Made by a program: the position numbers and the translations under genes
Shown: positions 29,448 through 42,978 of the stretch, piece by piece
Layout: each line of letters begins with the position of its first letter
How positions within the stretch are numbered: position 1 is the first letter of the stretch
The notes under the pieces: generated by a model
What the model was told of the DNA's origin: nothing
Databases searched by the model: none
Seen by the model: only the letters and a program-made list of their open reading frames with translations
Source: Oehlia diaphana
Taxonomy: Eukaryota > Glomeromycota > Glomeromycetes > Glomerales > Glomeraceae
DNA length: 64,000 nt
Reading direction: 5' to 3'
Assembly: GCA_003833135.1 (NCBI GenBank)
Contig: QZLH01000010.1
Coordinates: forward strand, 230,062 to 294,061

Positions 29448-32400
29448 ATGGTTACCCAGCTTCGTTTTGAAAACTCTTTTTGGACACCAAATAATTATAC
29501 CGGAGGTATCACAGTTTTATACGATAAACTTGAACAGGGAAGGATAGAAAATGAAGAAATCGTTGCGTTTATAAGGGTTAGCATTATTAGGCACCCGTAA
29601 ATCTTTTTTAAGGTTCGGAAAATTTTGTTCAAGCATTATTTATTAAGAAGCATTTCTAACTTTCGTGGCCTTTCAACATTTATTTAATTTATGACTACAC
29701 TTATAGGAAAGGATATCAATCGAGGAGTTATATGGTAAAAAACTATGTGATCTCTCCAAGATTAGTAGTAGGCAAGACGGGTTCTTGCGTGACGACGGTG
29801 CTTCTTTACGACGTTCATTTGAGAAGGTTAAGAATGAGTGTTGTAATTTAGGGCAAGCACATTTGCAGCTTGCCAGTAATTTGGCCGAAATGGTATTACA
29901 ACCATTACTCAAATCTAAGGAGGAGCATGCCAAACGACTTAAATCAAGTAGAGATGAGTTAACAGATTATTTGAAAATGTATGAACGATTAATTGTGGAT
30001 GTAGAAAAAGCGCGTATTAATTATCAGAATAAATGTAAAATAGCAGATGAAATTGCTAATGAAGCATCGATTCAAAGGTCTTTGGAAAAGGAAAAGGAAA
30101 AAATGAGAAACGAATTTCAATTATTAGTTGTTGTTCTTGGGGAACAGTCTTTTACTGAGGATGAAATTATGAAATTTTTCTTACGAATGCGTGAAGAAAT
30201 TCCTTCTCACGAAGTAAAATTTCCAATATTAGGAGTATATAATGATGTGTACACCGGTGAAGACATCGCAAAATGGTTGCAAGAAAATCATCTTAGTGCA
30301 CGTACTTTGAGGGAAGCTGAAATGATTGGTCAAGAATTAGCAGATCAAGGATTTTTACGTCTTATTGGAGCATATGGAAATAAATTTACTAGTAGCCCTT
30401 CCGCTTACTATCAATGGAAAGCGAAGGCATTTAATCTTAGATCTACTGAAGAAGCCACTCCTTTATCAAAAGGTTGGGGTGGTTTGGTATCAACTATTGC
30501 ATCTAATCAGCCAAATGAAAAACGTGCTCGTAAAGAGGCAGATGAAGCTGACGAGGCTTATAGACATGCAGTTAGAAGACTTGATAAAACTCGTCTACAT
30601 CTTGAAGAAAGTATGGTACGTGATAACGATTATACGGTCGGTCTAAATTTAGAACGTGAAATTTTAACTTTATGTAAATACATAGATCGATCATTTGAAT
30701 TTCATGGAAAGAAAAGAATTGGATCGTATTAAAGCTTCGAAAGCAGGTAATTTAGCAAATAAGACTACTTTTTTTAAAACAAAAGGGCGATTATGAAAAA
30801 ATAGTTCAGCTTATTAGATCCTTATTATTAAATTAGCTTTCCTAAATTATGCTGCGACATTTAGTGGTATTATCTCCACAACTCAAATGACGTCAGAGAG
30901 ATTGCTTATATATCATGAGGCTTTGAACCCGGAAAAAGATATTCGATTCATGATTGAAAGGTACCGTACTGGTCCATTCATTCCACAGGTCATCTTATAC
31001 AGAAATCAGTACAATGGAAGTTCAAATGGTAATAATTTTTTTTTTATCATCTCATTAAGAAATTACATCCAATCCAAATATATAATTAAAAAAAAATGTC
31101 CTATAAAATTTTAGACCAGACATTTGGCGTTCCTCTAGAAGAGAAAGCCAAACATGATCTTAAATATATTCCACAGGTTGTAACAAAATGCTTAAGTTGT
31201 ATAACCAAAGGATTTTCTAAATGGAGTGATGCTGGTAAAAATTTACGAATGTTTGTTTTAAGAATACATACATATAGCTTTATTAAAATATATTTTTTTT
31301 TATTCGTTTGAAGATAAAAGACTTGTATGGACAACAGAAGTCCCTTTGGCATCAATTCATGCACTTCGTGATAATATTAATGATGGTAAGTTAATTAATG
31401 TATTGATTGAATTTAATTATTCAATTTATAATATAATGAGAATAATTTTATATTGAAATTTTCTTAGGTGGAAAAGTTACATTGAAAAAATTAAGAGAAT
31501 ATGATTTAACTATTGTTGCAGGTGTTCTGAAATTATATCTTTTAGAATTACCTGAATGTTTGCTCACCTTTGAACTTTATGAACCCGTGAAGTTGTTATA
31601 TTCAATTAGTGAGTTAATTATTTACCTGATAAATTATTAATATTAAGTTCGCTTATAACTTACATATTTGAATTATTATTAATCGCTTAAAAGATCCAGA
31701 TGATCAAGATGTTGAAACGCGTCTTTCCTCTGTATCTAATTTGATAACTACTATTCCGGAAGGAAATTACCGGACTTTGAATGCATTCATATCTCATTTG
31801 CATCAGTAAGTTTAATTGTTTTGTTGTTATTATTATCTTCTTATCTTTTTAATTTTTTTCTTAATTTATCCTTCAGATTGGCCTTATCTGTAGATTCTAA
31901 TGATAATTTTATTACAACTATTTCTCAAATATATGGTTTTATTTTATTGAGGCCGGCAAATAAGGTTTCATTTTATTTTGACGATAAACATCCGATCAGA
32001 TTATTAAAGGATCTTATTATTAGTTATGGTAGTATTTTCAGAAATTTAAACATTACATCGAGCTCAATAGGCGAAATTATGAGACGTTCCGCAAGTCGAG
32101 ATTCTTTGCAATCTAACAAATCGACAAGATCAACACGCTCAACTCTTTCAAATCGTTCGAGCCGTACTAGGGAAAATGTTGCAAATATTAATATAAATAC
32201 TTCTTCATCTATGAATAATGATCAACATATTAGGGACGATCAAGGTAATGTATTTTACATTTAGTTAATGCGAATCTTTTAATCGTTTATAACGAAAATT
32301 AACATATTATTTTGTAGTGAAAGAGAATGAGAATAATGAAAATGTAACATATATAAATGGTTCTTCACCTCCCAATATAGCAACTAATATCAATAATATG

Positions 32401-32811
32401 TATACAATAAATGATGCTACTAAGTCTGATTCAATGGTAAACAGTCCCATTAGTCCTATAACACGTTCCAATCATAGTAAGGAAGATTCGTTATCTTCTA
32501 ATTATGGAACTGGATTGGGCCGTCGTCGAGTGTTTCGACGATCACGTGGAACCGGTTCGCCTTCAGGCTCAATAAGTCGTACAAGAAGAAAGAATCGTGA
32601 TTCAGAAATTAAAAATTTTAATAATGACCTAGAAAGTTACGATGATGGAATGTCTGATTCAGGGTCAACAGAATCTTCATCTGCATCACCGATTATTTCT
32701 ACCAGAACTTATTCATTCCCAAATAAATCATTTGTTTCAGTCGATGATAATACATTAGAAGCCGTACCTATTACTCCTGAACGTCCTTATTTCAATGAAG
32801 AATCGGAGTAA
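29448..32811 (+). CDS. F-BAR / DEP / RhoGAP protein (Rgd2/Rga8 type)
   Basis: Ten exons (29448-29576, 29707-30615, 30686-30746, 30837-31028, 31115-31234, 31314-31385, 31468-31608, 31694-31805, 31877-32244, 32318-32811) give 865 aa. Rgd2/Rga8 relatives bind membranes through the F-BAR and act on Rho GTPases in polarity. The F-BAR starts with FENSFWTPNNY and ERISIEELYGKKL, and resumes as MERKELDRIKASK and AFLNYAATFSG. A DEP domain (about residues 213-285; YTGEDIAKWL, GQELADQGFL) sits inside it, the layout of this subfamily. The RhoGAP domain (about 433-640) has FGVPLEEKAK, VAGVLKLYLLELPE, LNAFISHLH and RPANKV. A Ser/Thr/Arg-rich disordered tail ends the protein. The usual arginine finger is not evident. 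Confidence 0.9.
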
Positions 32812-34438
32812 AATTAAAGGATTAGTTTATATATATATGTTACTTTTTTTCAAATTAATAATAATTAGATTAGTTAAATGCAATTTTATAAAACGTAGAC
32901 ATTCTAATAAACAATATTTAATAAAATTTCTTATTACTTTTACCACAATCTTCTTTTCGCTTTTTCGTTTGATCCGATTATTCAACATAAAATAAAATTT
33001 GTGAATGAAATTGCTAAGAAAAAACTAAACTTTTAATGATAACATAATCTAAATACATCACCAAAAATAGAAATGATCGACATATCCGTTTTGGCTGAAA
33101 TTATGATTTTCGGCTGGAATTACGAGTTCGTCTGAAATTATAAATTAATTTTGGCCGGAATTATGAATTCGCCTGAAATTATTGTTTTCATATTATTCAG
33201 GATGTCAGAATCATGGCAAATAATTGAAAAAAACTTTAGAAGGCTTAACAACTCAGCAAATTACTAAACATCGCATATGCCAATATTTTATAAAAATAGA
33301 CATGTAGAAAAGCTTTCTTTATTAGATAGATCACGAATTTTCAACTTTAATGACCTAAAATACCGAAGTTCTGCTTAAAGAATGGTATTTGTATGAGGAC
33401 ATCCTTAACGTGCAGTGAGAGTATACGATATTAATATACGAACTGGCCTGAATTATGGAGTTATGCACTTACACGCGATAGTGTTGACATTAATTCCAAC
33501 CAGTTTGTACATTAATATCATACACCCTCACTGTACATTAAGGAACCCCTTCAATTAGAAATGAAACTTTGAATGTAAAGAAGTCTAAGTATTTTAACAT
33601 TATGCCGAACTTTACATAGATTTGGATATACTGTACGCACAAAAAAGTATATATTCCGGAAACATTTATTTTAATGATTAATAAATTAAATAACTCCCCT
33701 GAATCTGGCCCACATTATGGCGATTTTGATCAGAATTATGACTATTTTGACTAGAATTAAGTTCAATCATATGATATTAATTTATTTATTTTATTTCTAG
33801 AGTGGTAATCAGAGTCTATTACATTAATAGCAATTTGTAAGCAAAGACAAACAATCTAAGTGATTAGATCATCCCGTCTAACAGGATCTTACCCTTCAGT
33901 AAAAGATATAGGATGGTCAAACCATTGGTTAGTACACCTTATATCCATCTCTAACTTTTCCCCAAGAGGGTAATGCATTAGTTGTTTATGCTCCAAATCT
34001 ACATTACCTCAGGTTAGAGCTGACTACAATGTATTCAAGGCTTCATACAAATTGGTAGACTACCTAGATAGTTGGTACCCCTGTTGACCCATAAGCAATT
34101 TTAATGAGTACTAAGATGTATCATACAGAACCTCTTGAACCATCTGACAGTCTTCTCACAGTGAAACTTTGCTCTAGGAAAGACCAAACAGGTCAGTGAC
34201 CATTCCTAGACCCGCCATACCAGTCTACCAATGATCACATCTACCACTTCACCATTTGGTAGTCATTATTTTAGCTCCTCTTACGAGTTGTAGATCTCCA
34301 ACACAGTTGGTGGCTTCTTTATAAATCAGATCTTGATAAATTGCATATTTCCATTTATATACCGATTATGTCGTGAAATGATACACAATCAAGTTCAATA
34401 AAAAAAAAGTGAAGGCGTCCGTAAACCTCTCGAGCAAA
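32812..34438. other. Repeat-bearing spacer between RhoGAP and dihydroorotase genes
   Basis: About 1.6 kb. It holds degenerate repeats of a ggctggaattatgaattcg-like motif (33090-33190, again around 33700-33770), a MITE-like inverted repeat (33388-33560), and a stretch of clearly higher GC content (about 33830-34330) with no open frame of note. The last 60 bp are the dihydroorotase promoter and leader. Confidence 0.5.
33397..33548. repeat. MITE-like element with about 59-bp imperfect inverted ends
   Basis: The left arm 33397-33455 and the right arm 33490-33548 are reverse complements with scattered mismatches (shared cores such as CAGTGAG and GATATTAAT). Weaker pairing may extend outward to about 33388 and 33560. 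There is no coding capacity between the arms. This is the layout of a non-autonomous miniature inverted-repeat element or a foldback repeat. Confidence 0.6.
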
Positions 34439-35789
34439 ATGCCAAACAAAACCATAATTCTTCCTTCAGCAAGTGATTTTCACATTCATCTTCGTCAAGA
34501 TGATTTAATGAACATGGCAGTTCCTCAAATTGCGGAAGGAGGTATCTCTTTATGTTACGTCATGGTATTATAAACGCGGACAAAAATTGTTTTCTTCGTT
34601 CTACCATATATATACTGTTAAAGACCGTCTAACGTTTAATTTCTAATAGCCAAATCTTAAACCACCCATCACTTCTACGAAACAAGCTCTTGATTATAAA
34701 GATAAATTAGAAAAGTTAGAACCAAACGTAACCTTTCTTATGAGTTTGTATCTCAACTCTGATTTAACACCTGAAGAAATTAGAAAAGCAAAAGAGGCTG
34801 GAATCATTGGTGTTAAATCATATCCAAGAGGAGTAACTACAAATTCTGATTCGGGTATAGAGTCATATAAAGTTTATTATCCGGTTTTTAAAGCTATGGA
34901 AGAAGTTGGAATGATATTAAATCTTCACGGCGAAATTCCAAGTGATATAGAACAGGTTAGCTTTTTTGTTAAATTACATTTTTACGTTTTAATTCATCCT
35001 CATTATCAAAATTTTATATGATACGAGGTATTTAGGATATATGCGTAATGAATGCAGAAGAAAAATTTTTAATACACTTAAAACAATTACATGAAGATTT
35101 TCCGAGATTAAAAATCGTTTTGGAGCACGCTACAACAAAAGAGGCGGTCGGAATGGTAAAAAAAATAGCTTGATAGTTTTTTAAATTTAATATTTTCTAT
35201 CTTACCTTACTAAGTATTTTTTTTTTAGGTAAAATCGCTTGGAGATACCGTTGGCTGTACCATAACTATCCATCATTTACAACTTACCGTAGATGATTGG
35301 GCAGGACAATGTCATAATTTTTGTAAACCTGTTGCAAAATTTCCGCATGATCGACAAGCTTTACGTGACGTAATTCTTGAAGGCAAGTACTATCGCATAT
35401 TTATATGACAAACAATATATTAAGCAAAAGCAATTTTTGTAGGACATCCACGATTTTTCTTAGGAACAGATTCTGCTCCACATCCTGCACATCTAAAAGA
35501 ATGTGCTCAATCATGTGCTGGTGTGTTTACTACTCCTTTAGCTCTTCCATATCTTGCTACAATTTTTGATTCATTTAATGCGCTTCATATGCTTAAATCG
35601 TTTGCGTGTGAGAATGGCAAAAAATTTTACAATATCAAAGAGGAGAAATGTCGTGAAATTAAATTAATCAATGAAAATTGGTTAGTTCCAAACTCGTACC
35701 AATTTGGTAATACACAGAAAGAAAAATCCGGAATTGTTATTCCATTCTGGGCTGGAAAAACTTTAACGTGGAAAATTGACTCAAACTAA
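34439..35789 (+). CDS. URA4: Dihydroorotase, class II (PyrC type)
   Basis: Five exons (34439-34564, 34650-34955, 35036-35155, 35229-35382, 35443-35789) give 350 aa; bacterial PyrC is about 348 aa. The enzyme closes carbamoyl aspartate to dihydroorotate, step three of pyrimidine synthesis. Metal ligands are visible: DFHIHLRQ (HxH), GVKSYPRG (the lysine that becomes carboxylated), LNLHGE (His), LEHATT (His) and GTDSAPH (Asp). MPNLKPPITS is a family block. Exon 4 ends with a GC donor (G|GCAAGT at 35382/35383), and only this splice restores ILEGHPRFFLGTDSAPH. It is a stand-alone class II enzyme, unlike the CAD-embedded animal form. Confidence 0.93.
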
Positions 35790-36006
35790 TAAATAAAAAA
35801 ACTTTTGAAGAAAAATGTAAACCAAGTATAATTAAATAAAAATATATAATAAAATATTCTTGTATTACTACTAAATATCCCTATATTTAAAGAATAATTT
35901 TTTTTTTTTTGAAAAAAAATAAAAATAAAAAAAAAAAAAAATTTGACTAATCAAATTTTAAAGCTTTAACATGTTTTGTCTTGATTAATAAATTTGCCTT
36001 TTTAGA

Positions 36007-38191
<2,185 letters not shown>

Positions 38192-38401
38192 CAGATCTCT
38201 GCTCGTTTTGAGTGTCTTGAAACTAAGACGCGCCAAGTAAATTAGCTTAAAGGAAACCGATTGCGATCATATGTTAATTTTAGGAAAAATTTGTTGCACA
38301 AAAACCGTAGTTGACGATCGATACAATAAAATCCAGGAGTTTCCCGTCAAATTCCGTGGTTGTTTTAATTAAGCGATCAATCTAACCTTTACATAATACA
38401 A

Positions 38402-41400
38402 ATGCCTTCTACTGATTCTTACGATCCAGAAGTTCTTATAAGAGATCTCGACGAGAACGTAACGGAAAATCATGTCGTTGATTTTCTTAATTCACATTTT
38501 AGAGAGTTAGAAGATCTAGAGAATTTGAACTCAACTTTGGTTGAGCTGAAAGAAAACGAACAATCTCTGAACGAAAAGGTTATTAGAGATCGAGCAGTCG
38601 AACAAAAGTTATTTTATTCAAATTATTGATTATGGCTTAAATTTATACTTTAGCGCATTCAAACGCAAGCAAAAACTTCGAAAGTACTTCAGCAAGCACT
38701 TGATTCTTTTAATGTTACAGTTAATGAACTTGAAAATTTACAAGCTACGCGAATGGAATTAGAAGATGCGTTAGCGGATCATTGTAGTATTGTAGTTTCT
38801 GAAAAGCCGATAGAAGATTCAGAGAACGAAACGCTAATGAAAAAATTGGTTAAATTACAGCAACAAGTTGATAGTTTGGAAAGATCTAAACAATACCTCA
38901 AAGTTTTAGTGGTTGCAGATGAATTGAGGTGTTATATCGTTTTTATACATTAGATCAAGATCTTGATCATTATAAATTATTATTGATAAATCATTATATT
39001 TTTTAGTACAAAGGCAAAGCAATTAATTGAAAAATCGCCACAAAAATCTCTTGTACCATACACACAACTTGCACATCTAGCGCGTAATGTCAAATCTAAT
39101 AGTAAGGAAGCAGGTCATGCAGTTAGTCATTTAGATACATATTTACAACAATGCGTTGACACTTTATGGGAAGATATGAAAAATAGACTGACAAAGTTAA
39201 CTATATTTATGTATTTTTTCTTTTATTTCTAGTTTATTGTTATTATTAAATAACGTATTATTCACTTTAGAAAATTTAAACAGACACTCGAAGCATTTAA
39301 TTGGCCAACACCAATTAAAGTTCCTTACCCACCTAATACAACTGATAAATTTTCTGCATTTAGAAAAGCATTTACTGAGTTATTGTTATTACAACGACCA
39401 GCTGACGTTGAAGAAGTGTCAAAACCTTTAGAATCTAAAAATTCCAAGGAAGATAATGTACCTCTTCCGCCACTTTTGCCAATGCAGATAATGGTTGAGC
39501 CTTTGATAGTCCGGTTCAGGTATCATTTTGATTCCAAAAGACCTACCAATAGAATTGATAAGGTAAATAAATACAGCGCAAATATATTGTCAATATGGAA
39601 TCACTTAATTTGTTTTACAAAATAAATTTAGCCCGAGTGGTATTTTAGTCATGTTATCACTACTATACGCGAACATTCACCATTTTTGACTGGTGCAGTG
39701 CAGGCTATCGTTGATGATGCAGGTTTTGAGAAATATCACGCTAAAGTACATTTAAAATTTTCTTTTCGTATTTTCATTTATAAATAATTCCAATTAATTT
39801 GATTATTTGTTATTTAAGAATGAATTTATCCGATGTCTGCTTGTAGCTGTCACCAGAAAATTAAATAACAGTGTGCCAACATTATTGAATTCTCCGCAAA
39901 TATTTTCACACACAGTGTTTGAAACATTACAATTTGACCAAACTTTACGTGAATTGCATATGTATACTCCTCCTGGACAAGATGAATGGGGGGGTTGTGT
40001 TGAGGTGTTTACTGGGAAGAAGGAATGGTTTAAAGCATGGTTAAAGGTTGAAAAGACCTGTATGTATATAAGTGTTTTGATGACAAAATCATACGTATCT
40101 TGTGGCTAAATACTTTTTTTTTAAAAAAAAAAAAAAAAAAAGTTGCAGAAGCACGTTATAATGAAATTATGCACTCAGAAGATGTATGGGAAATGGTTGA
40201 TGAAGAATTTCCCGATGACGAATATAAGCCAACTAAATCGGCAGCAAAATTAATTAATCTTTTAGAGCTTGTAACTGGTTGGTATCATTAATAATGAGTT
40301 TCTGCAGTAAAATTTTTTGTTGGTAACATGTTGTATTTTCATTAGGTCGTTATAAACTATTGCCCTTGTTTCATAATCGGATTCGTTTTCTAATTGCCAT
40401 ACAAGCTGAATTATTAGTTGCCTATTCTAAAAGAATTGATTCTGCTGTTGACTCTTTTGGAAATTTGAGTTATTCAATTGTAAGGGCTGTCCCGAATGTT
40501 GCAGCTACAGACATAACGGGAGTTGAGGGATTGAAAAGGTTATGTCGATGGCTAAGTAGTGCAGGTTTTATCAGTCGAACAATTAAAGAATGGGGTGAGG
40601 ATTCGGTAAATATTTTAAACCCAGAATGTTATTGTTGTTGTTACTTTATAAATTTCTTCTAATTATATAAATTCCTTATTTTTAATTTTAAAATCGATGT
40701 AGTTTTTTCTTGAACTTTGGCATGAAGTTACCGTTCGTGCTGCACGCAATACAGGCAATACGGGTAATACGGGTAATATAGGCGCAGCCGCACATAATAC
40801 GGGCGCGTCACCTTTACCATCTCCAACATCATCTATTAGTTCCACAGAACAAGGCCAAGTTACGTCTTCGGTAAATGTAGACGGAGCAATTACTGTCGAT
40901 GAAGGAACGGTTTTCGATGATCCAGCTGAATTATTTGATAATATTTGTGAGCGAATTCAGTCATTAATAGTAAAAAACGTTTCCCGAGAATTTTTTAATG
41001 GATTGAAAGCATATGTCAAGAAGTATGTATAACATATTTATATGTGTAATTTAGAGTTGGGTGCCGAAATATTTCGGCTATAACAAATGTCAAAACTCTT
41101 GCCGAAATCCCAAATCAAATCTTAGAATTGAATTTCGGTAATGGTTTGGCAACAGTTTGGATTTTGGATTTGAAATTTCAGCAATTATTATCTTCCAAGA
41201 ACCGAGATACCTTTGCTACACGGTGATTTCGGCACCCAATTTTAAGTTTCAACAATGGTCTGTAATTTCAGCAATGGATTGGTATTTTGGCAACAGTTTT
41301 GGATTTGGCAACCATTTGGGATCTTGGCAATAGTCTAAGGTTTTGGCAATTTGATTTCAAACTATTGTCGAAATCCCAAACCATTGCTGAAATCTTGGGA

Positions 41401-42117
41401 TTTCGTGTATCTGTTTCATCATTTCATGTTCTAAATACTTTTAATTTACAATAGAAATAATTGGTCAAGGTCCGATATATACAATGATGATTTTACACGC
41501 CAACAAATACCTAAATTGAATAATCAATCAAAGGATACTACTTCTCGATCAACCATTGAATTATCACCAGAGCTTTATACACCATTATCAGATCTTGCGC
41601 ATTCTCTTACATTCTTGTCTAATAATTTACCTGATCGTATATTTAAACATATATATAAGGATGTATCAAAAGAATTGGAAGATTATTTATGGGATCGTAT
41701 CTTGATGAAAAAACACTTCTCTGAAATGGGTGGATGTCAGTTTGAAGTTGATATGGAAAAAGGATTATTTACTATTGGAAAAAGATGGATTCGTAAACCT
41801 GAAAATTATTTTAGAAGGTATATTACAAGATTAACTCTATGTTGAAACTTCATAAAATATATCTAAAGAATTTTTTTTTTTTTCCTGTTAGGTTGAAAGA
41901 CGCTTGTATTTTACTTACTCTTCCTGCAAATCAATCCAAAATAGAGAGTAAGTCCGATGACAAGTTACAACAAAGGACATTGTCTCAAGTAATCTCCATG
42001 TTATCTGATGATGAATTAGAACCTATAGCGATTCCTAAAATGTTAGAGAATTTTGGAGTATATCATTTAACACCTAAAGAAGCAATAGATGTTATTGAAA
42101 GAAGAGTAGATTCTTGA
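38402..42117 (+). CDS. RINT1/TIP20 family ER-Golgi tethering protein
   Basis: Eleven exons (38402-38578, 38654-38928, 39007-39195, 39271-39562, 39632-39745, 39819-40059, 40143-40277, 40346-40605, 40703-41022, 41455-41817, 41892-42117) give 863 aa. RINT1/Tip20 is a subunit of the Dsl1/NRZ complex that tethers COPI vesicles at the ER. An N-terminal coiled coil (ELKENEQSLNEK; KLQQQVDSLERSK) precedes the RINT1 domain: VRFRYHFDSKRPTNRIDKPE, WGGCVEVF, WLKVEKTFAEAR, RYKLLPLFHNRIRF, FEVDMEKGLF and KPENYFRRLK. A low-complexity insert with (NTG)n near residues 577-590 comes from a 9-nt DNA repeat. Intron 9 (41023-41454) contains repeats. The acceptor of intron 6 follows a run of about 20 A. Confidence 0.88.
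40747..40782 (+). repeat. 9-nt in-frame minisatellite coding (NTG)n
   Basis: Four imperfect copies of a 9-nt unit (aatacgggt-like) lie in frame within exon 9 of the RINT1 gene and encode Asn-Thr-Gly repeats. Length changes in units of nine bases would keep the frame, so the site may be polymorphic. Confidence 0.7.
41057..41239. repeat. MITE-like inverted repeat inside RINT1 intron 9
   Basis: TTGGGTGCCGAAAT at 41057-41070 is the exact reverse complement of ATTTCGGCACCCAA at 41226-41239, which bounds a 183-bp non-coding unit inside the intron. The flanking intron sequence (41240-41450) holds further short repeats of ggcaacagttt- and aaatcccaaacc-like motifs. It fits a non-autonomous DNA element inserted in an intron. 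Confidence 0.65.
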
Positions 42118-42978
42118 CAACGTTATTATTTCATTGTAAAAATTTTTTTTAAAAGATGACTTCTTAAATTATATTGACAATTACTATGATTATAGTAGGT
42201 TTTAAATTAAAATCGCGCTAATGCTATATTGATGGTATGAAAAACTGCTTGCCAATACCTCCTTATTAACTGTTCAGAATGCCAAAATCTCAAATTCAGA
42301 ACCGGCCAAAATAATCTCAAAAATTCTGCCAAAACTTAGAGCAAAATTATTAGATCGTGAAAAAGTAATCGTAATGCCAAGGAATGAAAAACTATGAATT
42401 TGGCAATCAGATAAATTTAGGGTTCACAAATGTAACCACGCATCGACTCTTGAGCGGACGGATGACAACCTTTTGTGAACCCCTTGCGTACAAATAAATA
42501 GTCCTTCATTACACTCCGGACCAACAAATTGGTCTACTTCAGAATTGGTCGATTGCAATTTTGATCAGAAAAGTTCAATTTTGAGCATTAATCGTGATAA
42601 ACTGATAAACTATTAACCCGACCAATCAGTTGGTGTTTTTATCGCCGACCTACGTTTTTGGTGGTTCGGTTAGTTGATCATTTCTACAGTTACAGCTGAT
42701 TTCAAAAGGTCGGGACTGATTTCATAATGTACGGGATACTTAACAAATTTTAAAGAACTCAGAAATATTTGGTAAAGCTTGATAAACTATACGCTAAATT
42801 TGGAGTGCTATTCCGAGAATGGTGGTATAATTTTTATCTTATTTTTGAGCTTTACCGAATATTTCCGAGTTCTTTAAAATTTGTTACTGTAAAATTTATT
42901 GGTCAAAATTTTTGTGTAACCGATCAAAAATCAATTCTGAAGTAGATCCTTTGCATTTTTTGGCAGTTTAGTTTGAGC
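42118..42978. other. Spacer filled mostly by a nested inverted-repeat element
   Basis: Between RINT1 and the hydrolase gene. After a short 3' UTR, most of the right half (42523-42957) is an inverted-repeat element that ends about 20 bp before the next start codon. No other gene is visible. Confidence 0.5.
42523..42957. repeat. About 430-bp nested inverted-repeat (MITE-like) element
   Basis: Outer arms: TCTACTTCAGAATTG near 42533-42547 pairs with CAATTCTGAAGTAGA near 42932-42946. Inner arms: 42741-42779 pairs with 42848-42886, about 39 bp with only a few mismatches (core aacaaattttaaagaactc). There is no coding potential. The right end lies only about 20 bp upstream of the ATG at 42979, so the element probably provides part of that gene's promoter or leader. 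Confidence 0.65.

Noticed and set aside
34140..34330. Possible tRNA or 5S-like gene in the GC-richer stretch
   Set aside because: No matching A and B boxes in the right spacing and no cloverleaf could be drawn.
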